From the NCBI GenBank assembly GCA_963666935.1, contig OY762936.1:2108001-2172000 (forward strand): a DNA stretch of 64,000 nt, read 5' to 3'. Position 1 is the stretch's first letter. Each line of letters starts with the position of its first letter. Shown here in pieces: positions 61,545 to 64,000 of the stretch. The stretch is from G963666935 sp963666935 (GTDB lineage Bacteria; Bacillota; Clostridia; Christensenellales; CAG-138). The notes beneath the pieces are model-generated. The model worked only from the letters and a program-made list of their open reading frames with translations, had not been told where the DNA came from and did no database searches. A program made the position numbers and the translations under genes.

Positions 61545-62041
61545 GCTTCCTCCCTGAGTTTCGCCTGAAGCTTCTCGTCTTTTTCACGGACTTGCTGCGC
61601 CATTCTGTCCATATGCTCGGCAAGCGCCTGTGCCATTTTCGCATCCTCCACGGCAAAGATCCGCACCGCAAGCCAGGCGGCGTTGGCCGCGCCGTTAATG
61701 GCAACTGTGGCCACGGGAATGCCGGAAGGCATCTGCACGGTGGAGAGCAGAGCATCCAGCCCGCCTAAATCGGAGGATTCCACGGGCACGCCGATGACGG
61801 GCAACGTGGTCTGCGACGCGATAACACCCGCCAAATGGGCAGCCTTACCCGCAATGGCAATAATCGCGCCATAGTCGTTCTCCCGGGCGCTTCCACAAAA
61901 ATCCGTTACCGCCTGCGGCGTCCGGTGCGCGGACATAACGTGTACACCAAAGGGCATGTCCAGTTTCTTTAACACTTCCATGGCTTTTTCCGCCACCTTC
62001 ATATCGCTGTCGCTTCCCATGATAATCGCTGTCTTTTTCAT
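61541..62041 (-). CDS. purE: N5-carboxyaminoimidazole ribonucleotide mutase
   Basis: The 166-residue class I PurE shows IIMGSDSDMKVAEKA, the HVMSAHRTPQ loop and the GVPVESS substrate region. The ATG at 62041 follows AGGAG. No purK is in the operon; it may lie elsewhere, or the AIR carboxylase reaction may be direct. The order E-F-M-N-O is the head of the operon. Confidence 0.95.
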   Translation of the reverse strand: MKKTAIIMGSDSDMKVAEKAMEVLKKLDMPFGVHVMSAHRTPQAVTDFCGSARENDYGAIIAIAGKAAHLAGVIASQTTLPVIGVPVESSDLGGLDALLSTVQMPSGIPVATVAINGAANAAWLAVRIFAVEDAKMAQALAEHMDRMAQQVREKDEKLQAKLREEA

Positions 62042-62059
62042 AATCAATGCTCCTGTTAT

Positions 62060-62857
62060 TTAGAATTTCCGACGCATCAGCGTATGCTTGATGACACCGT
62101 CGATATAGTACTGTTTGGCGCACAGGACGGGTTTGCCGTCGATGTCAAAATCTACCTCGTCCACGGACAACAGCGGCGTTCCACCCGGCACGCCGAACAG
62201 CTTCGCCAATTCCTCATCCGCCACCACCGCGCGAACCTCCGCAAGGTCCATATACAGCTCAATGGAACAGAACCTCTTCAAAAAATAAAATATAGGCTTC
62301 TCCAGGTCTTCCTGGGTAAAGGAATGATCCCTGATGGCTTTTACCGGCAAACAGTCTTCGCAGTAAATGGTTCTCTGCCCATTTGCAGTAACCATACGGG
62401 AAACGGCCAAAATCTCACTGCCCTCCGGGATACGCAGGCACTCCGCCGTTTTTTGGCCCGCCGGCCGCTGCTGTGCCTTGACAAAGGCGAGGCCCGGTTG
62501 GTAGCCGGACTGGGCAATCATATCCAAAAACTCTACCTCTTGGTCCATACGGACCTTCAGGTCAAACACATGCCGGTTGATAACCGTGCCCACGCCTTGC
62601 CGACGGCTGATAAAGCCTTCCCGCTCCAGCTTTGCCAAACTATCCCGAAGCTGTGTCCGGCTGATGCTGAGCCGCTCTGCCAAAACGCATTCCCGAGGCA
62701 GCTTTTCGGCATAGCGATAGTCCCCCGCACGGATCTCCTGCAGGATGCGGGTGGCCACAGCCACTTCGTGCCCTTTGCCTTTGCTTTCCATAGGATAAAT
62801 ATGCCTTTCTTCCATAGAAGGTAATACCTTATTGGTAGTACTTTTGAATTGTATCAT
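62060..62857 (-). CDS. GntR/HutC-family regulator (UTRA domain) at the head of the purine operon
   Basis: The protein (265 residues from the ATG at 62857) has an N-terminal GntR winged helix (EKLPRECVLAERLSISRTQLRDSLAKLEREGFISRRQGVGTVI) and a UTRA ligand domain (from VEFLDMIAQSGYQPG to the end). The gene precedes purE by 18 bases and is probably co-transcribed, so it likely regulates purine genes or the divergent oxoamine synthase. The ATG at 62857 has a good GGAG, but a promoter (-35 TTTACA, -10 TACAAT) overlaps it; the ATGs at 62815 and 62791 would be the true starts if that promoter is used. Confidence 0.8.
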   Translation of the reverse strand: MIQFKSTTNKVLPSMEERHIYPMESKGKGHEVAVATRILQEIRAGDYRYAEKLPRECVLAERLSISRTQLRDSLAKLEREGFISRRQGVGTVINRHVFDLKVRMDQEVEFLDMIAQSGYQPGLAFVKAQQRPAGQKTAECLRIPEGSEILAVSRMVTANGQRTIYCEDCLPVKAIRDHSFTQEDLEKPIFYFLKRFCSIELYMDLAEVRAVVADEELAKLFGVPGGTPLLSVDEVDFDIDGKPVLCAKQYYIDGVIKHTLMRRKF

Positions 62858-62876
62858 TGTTTCTCCGGGATGTAAA
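62820..62876 (-). promoter_or_regulatory. gntR-pur promoter with repeated GGTAxTACC operator
   Basis: Minus-strand -35 TTTACA (62871-62876) and -10 TACAAT (62848-62853), 17-base spacer. Just downstream, GGTAGTACT (62834-62842) and palindromic GGTAATACC (62820-62828) stand 14 bases apart, in the position of an autorepression operator. Confidence 0.45.
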
Positions 62877-62948
62877 GTACGCTTTTTTTCATTCTCTTCA
62901 GTTTTTTGTTTCCCGCCCACACAGCAGGTTGCACCTGCGCATCTTTGA

Positions 62949-62977
62949 TTGACATTTTCTGCACAAGCCTGTAAAAT
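62949..62977 (+). promoter_or_regulatory. Promoter of the oxoamine synthase gene
   Basis: Perfect -35 TTGACA (62949-62954) and -10 TAAAAT (62972-62977), 17-base spacer, divergent from the gntR-pur promoter. Confidence 0.7.
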
Positions 62978-63012
62978 CAGTAGGGTCAGCATAAGAATGT
63001 GAGGAATTATTT

Positions 63013-64000
63013 ATGGATTTATTTGATAAGTGCAAAAACGATCTGGTTTACCAACTCCGCGACGACGGAATTTACCCCTATTTTCATAAGCTTGAGTCCC
63101 GTCAGGACGTGGAAGTTATTATGGAAGGCAAGCGGCGAATCATGTTGGGTTCTAACAACTATCTGGGTCTCACGGTGCATCCCCGGGTGATTCAGGCCGG
63201 CATTGACGCCCTGAATCGTTACGGCTCCGGCTGTTCCGGTTCCCGCTTCCTCAACGGCACGCTGGATCTTCACCTTCAGCTGGAGGCGGATTTGGCGGAA
63301 TTTCTTTACAAAGAAGCGGTAATGACCTTCTCTACCGGATTCCAGAGCAATTTGGGCATCATCAGCGCCATCGTCGGCAAGGACGACTACGTGATCTGCG
63401 ACCGGGAAAACCACGCCAGCATCTACGACGGATGCAAACTTTCCTACGGCACCATGCTCCGCTACCGCCACAACGACATGGAAGATTTGGAAAAGAAGCT
63501 CGCGTCGCTGCCGATTGAAACGGGCAAGCTCATCGTGACGGACGGCGTATTCTCCATGGGCGGCGACATCTGCAATCTGCCCGAGATCGTACGGCTGGCC
63601 AAAAAATACAACGCGCGCACCATGGTAGACGACGCCCACGGCCTTGGGGTCATCGGCAACGGCGGCCGGGGTACGGCGGATTACTTCGGACTTACGGATC
63701 AGGTGGATATCATCATGGGTACCTTCTCCAAATCTCTGGCAAGTCTGGGCGGCTACATGGCTGCGGACAGCCGGGTTGTAGAGTTTGTGCGCCATTCTTC
63801 CCGGCCCTTTATCTTTTGTGCCTCCATGCCTCCCGCCAACTGCGCCACCGCCATCGAGGCGCTGCGCGTTCTGCGGGAGAACCCGGACCTTCCTACCAAG
63901 CTCTTAGACCTGGCCGCCTACATGCGCGAGGGTCTGAAGCAGCGGGGCATCTCCATTCGGGAGAGCATTGCCCCCATCATTCCCATCTACACCTATGAAA
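63013..64000 (+). CDS. Alpha-oxoamine synthase, PLP-dependent (serine palmitoyltransferase-like), partial
   Basis: At least 329 codons run off the right edge. It belongs to the alpha-oxoamine synthase family (BioF, Kbl, SPT). Visible are the MLGSNNYLGL opening, GSGCSGSRFLNGTLDLHLQLE, the ENHASIYDG segment, VVDDAHGLGVIG-like DDAHGLGVIGNGGRG and the PLP-lysine motif GTFSKSLASLGG. The GSRFLNGTLDLH stretch recalls bacterial serine palmitoyltransferases of sphingolipid makers more than BioF. The ATG at 63013 follows GAGG. Specificity needs the missing end and neighbours. Confidence 0.85.
   Translation, partial: MDLFDKCKNDLVYQLRDDGIYPYFHKLESRQDVEVIMEGKRRIMLGSNNYLGLTVHPRVIQAGIDALNRYGSGCSGSRFLNGTLDLHLQLEADLAEFLYKEAVMTFSTGFQSNLGIISAIVGKDDYVICDRENHASIYDGCKLSYGTMLRYRHNDMEDLEKKLASLPIETGKLIVTDGVFSMGGDICNLPEIVRLAKKYNARTMVDDAHGLGVIGNGGRGTADYFGLTDQVDIIMGTFSKSLASLGGYMAADSRVVEFVRHSSRPFIFCASMPPANCATAIEALRVLRENPDLPTKLLDLAAYMREGLKQRGISIRESIAPIIPIYTYE

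Noticed and set aside
60234..61568. 444-codon frame antisense to purF
   Set aside because: PurF motifs on the other strand are unambiguous; this frame has none.
1..64000. CRISPR array, prophage or intact insertion sequence
   Set aside because: No regularly spaced repeats, transposase, integrase or phage structural gene was seen.

Overview
The window looks like a chromosomal segment of an anaerobic, spore-former-related member of the Clostridia (Firmicutes), moderately GC-rich. The signs are strong Shine-Dalgarno sites (AGGAGG type), SpoIID and Spo0A-like domains, Clostridia-type single-chain PurL, desulfoferrodoxin and a rubrerythrin-like protein, an ECF vitamin-transporter module, a BMP-type nucleoside ABC transporter and a complete 4-aminobutyrate-to-crotonyl-CoA fermentation cluster. 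The genus cannot be fixed from the sequence alone. There is no rRNA operon, prophage, CRISPR array or intact insertion sequence.

Layout. 1-2.5 kb: the tail of an unknown gene, a PilT-type ATPase and a BTAD regulator with a degenerate GGDEF-like tail. 2.5-5.6 kb: a membrane-anchored cohesin-like protein downstream of a SpoIID protein that carries a C-terminal dockerin. 5.7-6.4 kb: a short collagen-like protein. 6.6-9.6 kb: a minimal SufC/SufB-type Fe-S operon with superoxide reductase and a ferritin-like protein, then a cold-shock protein. 9.6-10.1 kb: a 177-bp tandem repeat array abutting tRNA-Glu(CTC). 10.1-13.9 kb: glycosyltransferases, a cyclophilin and a stand-alone Spo0A DNA-binding domain. 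14.2-19 kb: a GldA/F/G-like ABC operon with a DUF4340 protein. 19.2-22.2 kb: a PucR regulator divergent from a trans-sulfuration-family lyase. 22.4-25.6 kb: a binding-protein-like gene, an L,D-transpeptidase, a decayed amino-acid binding protein and a zinc-ribbon protein. 25.7-27.8 kb: serC-serA. 27.9-33.6 kb: a BMP-family nucleoside-type ABC transporter with a long leader. 34.2-43.8 kb: the GABA fermentation operon and its PucR regulator. 44-49.7 kb: rmuC and an ECF transporter module with truA. 49.8-62.9 kb: guaB and an eight-gene de novo purine operon headed by a GntR/UTRA regulator. 63 kb to the edge: an alpha-oxoamine synthase running off the right end.

How the parts work together. The GABA cluster encodes GABA aminotransferase, 4-hydroxybutyrate dehydrogenase, a CoA-transferase and 4-hydroxybutyryl-CoA dehydratase. 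These bring GABA to crotonyl-CoA, and crotonase, 3-hydroxybutyryl-CoA dehydrogenase and thiolase then oxidise it to acetyl-CoA. The purine operon runs purE-F-M-N-O-AICAR transformylase-D-L. The usual bifunctional PurH is replaced by two proteins, one of them an archaeal-type PurO cyclohydrolase.

The points most worth a second look are: the cohesin/dockerin-SpoIID pair; the matching Spo0A-box-like sites placed 12-13 nt after the -10 of two cell-wall gene promoters in a window that also carries a receiver-less Spo0A domain; the tRNA-linked 177-bp repeats; the split PurH; the operator-like repeat at the gntR-pur promoter; and the unexplained leader of the BMP operon.
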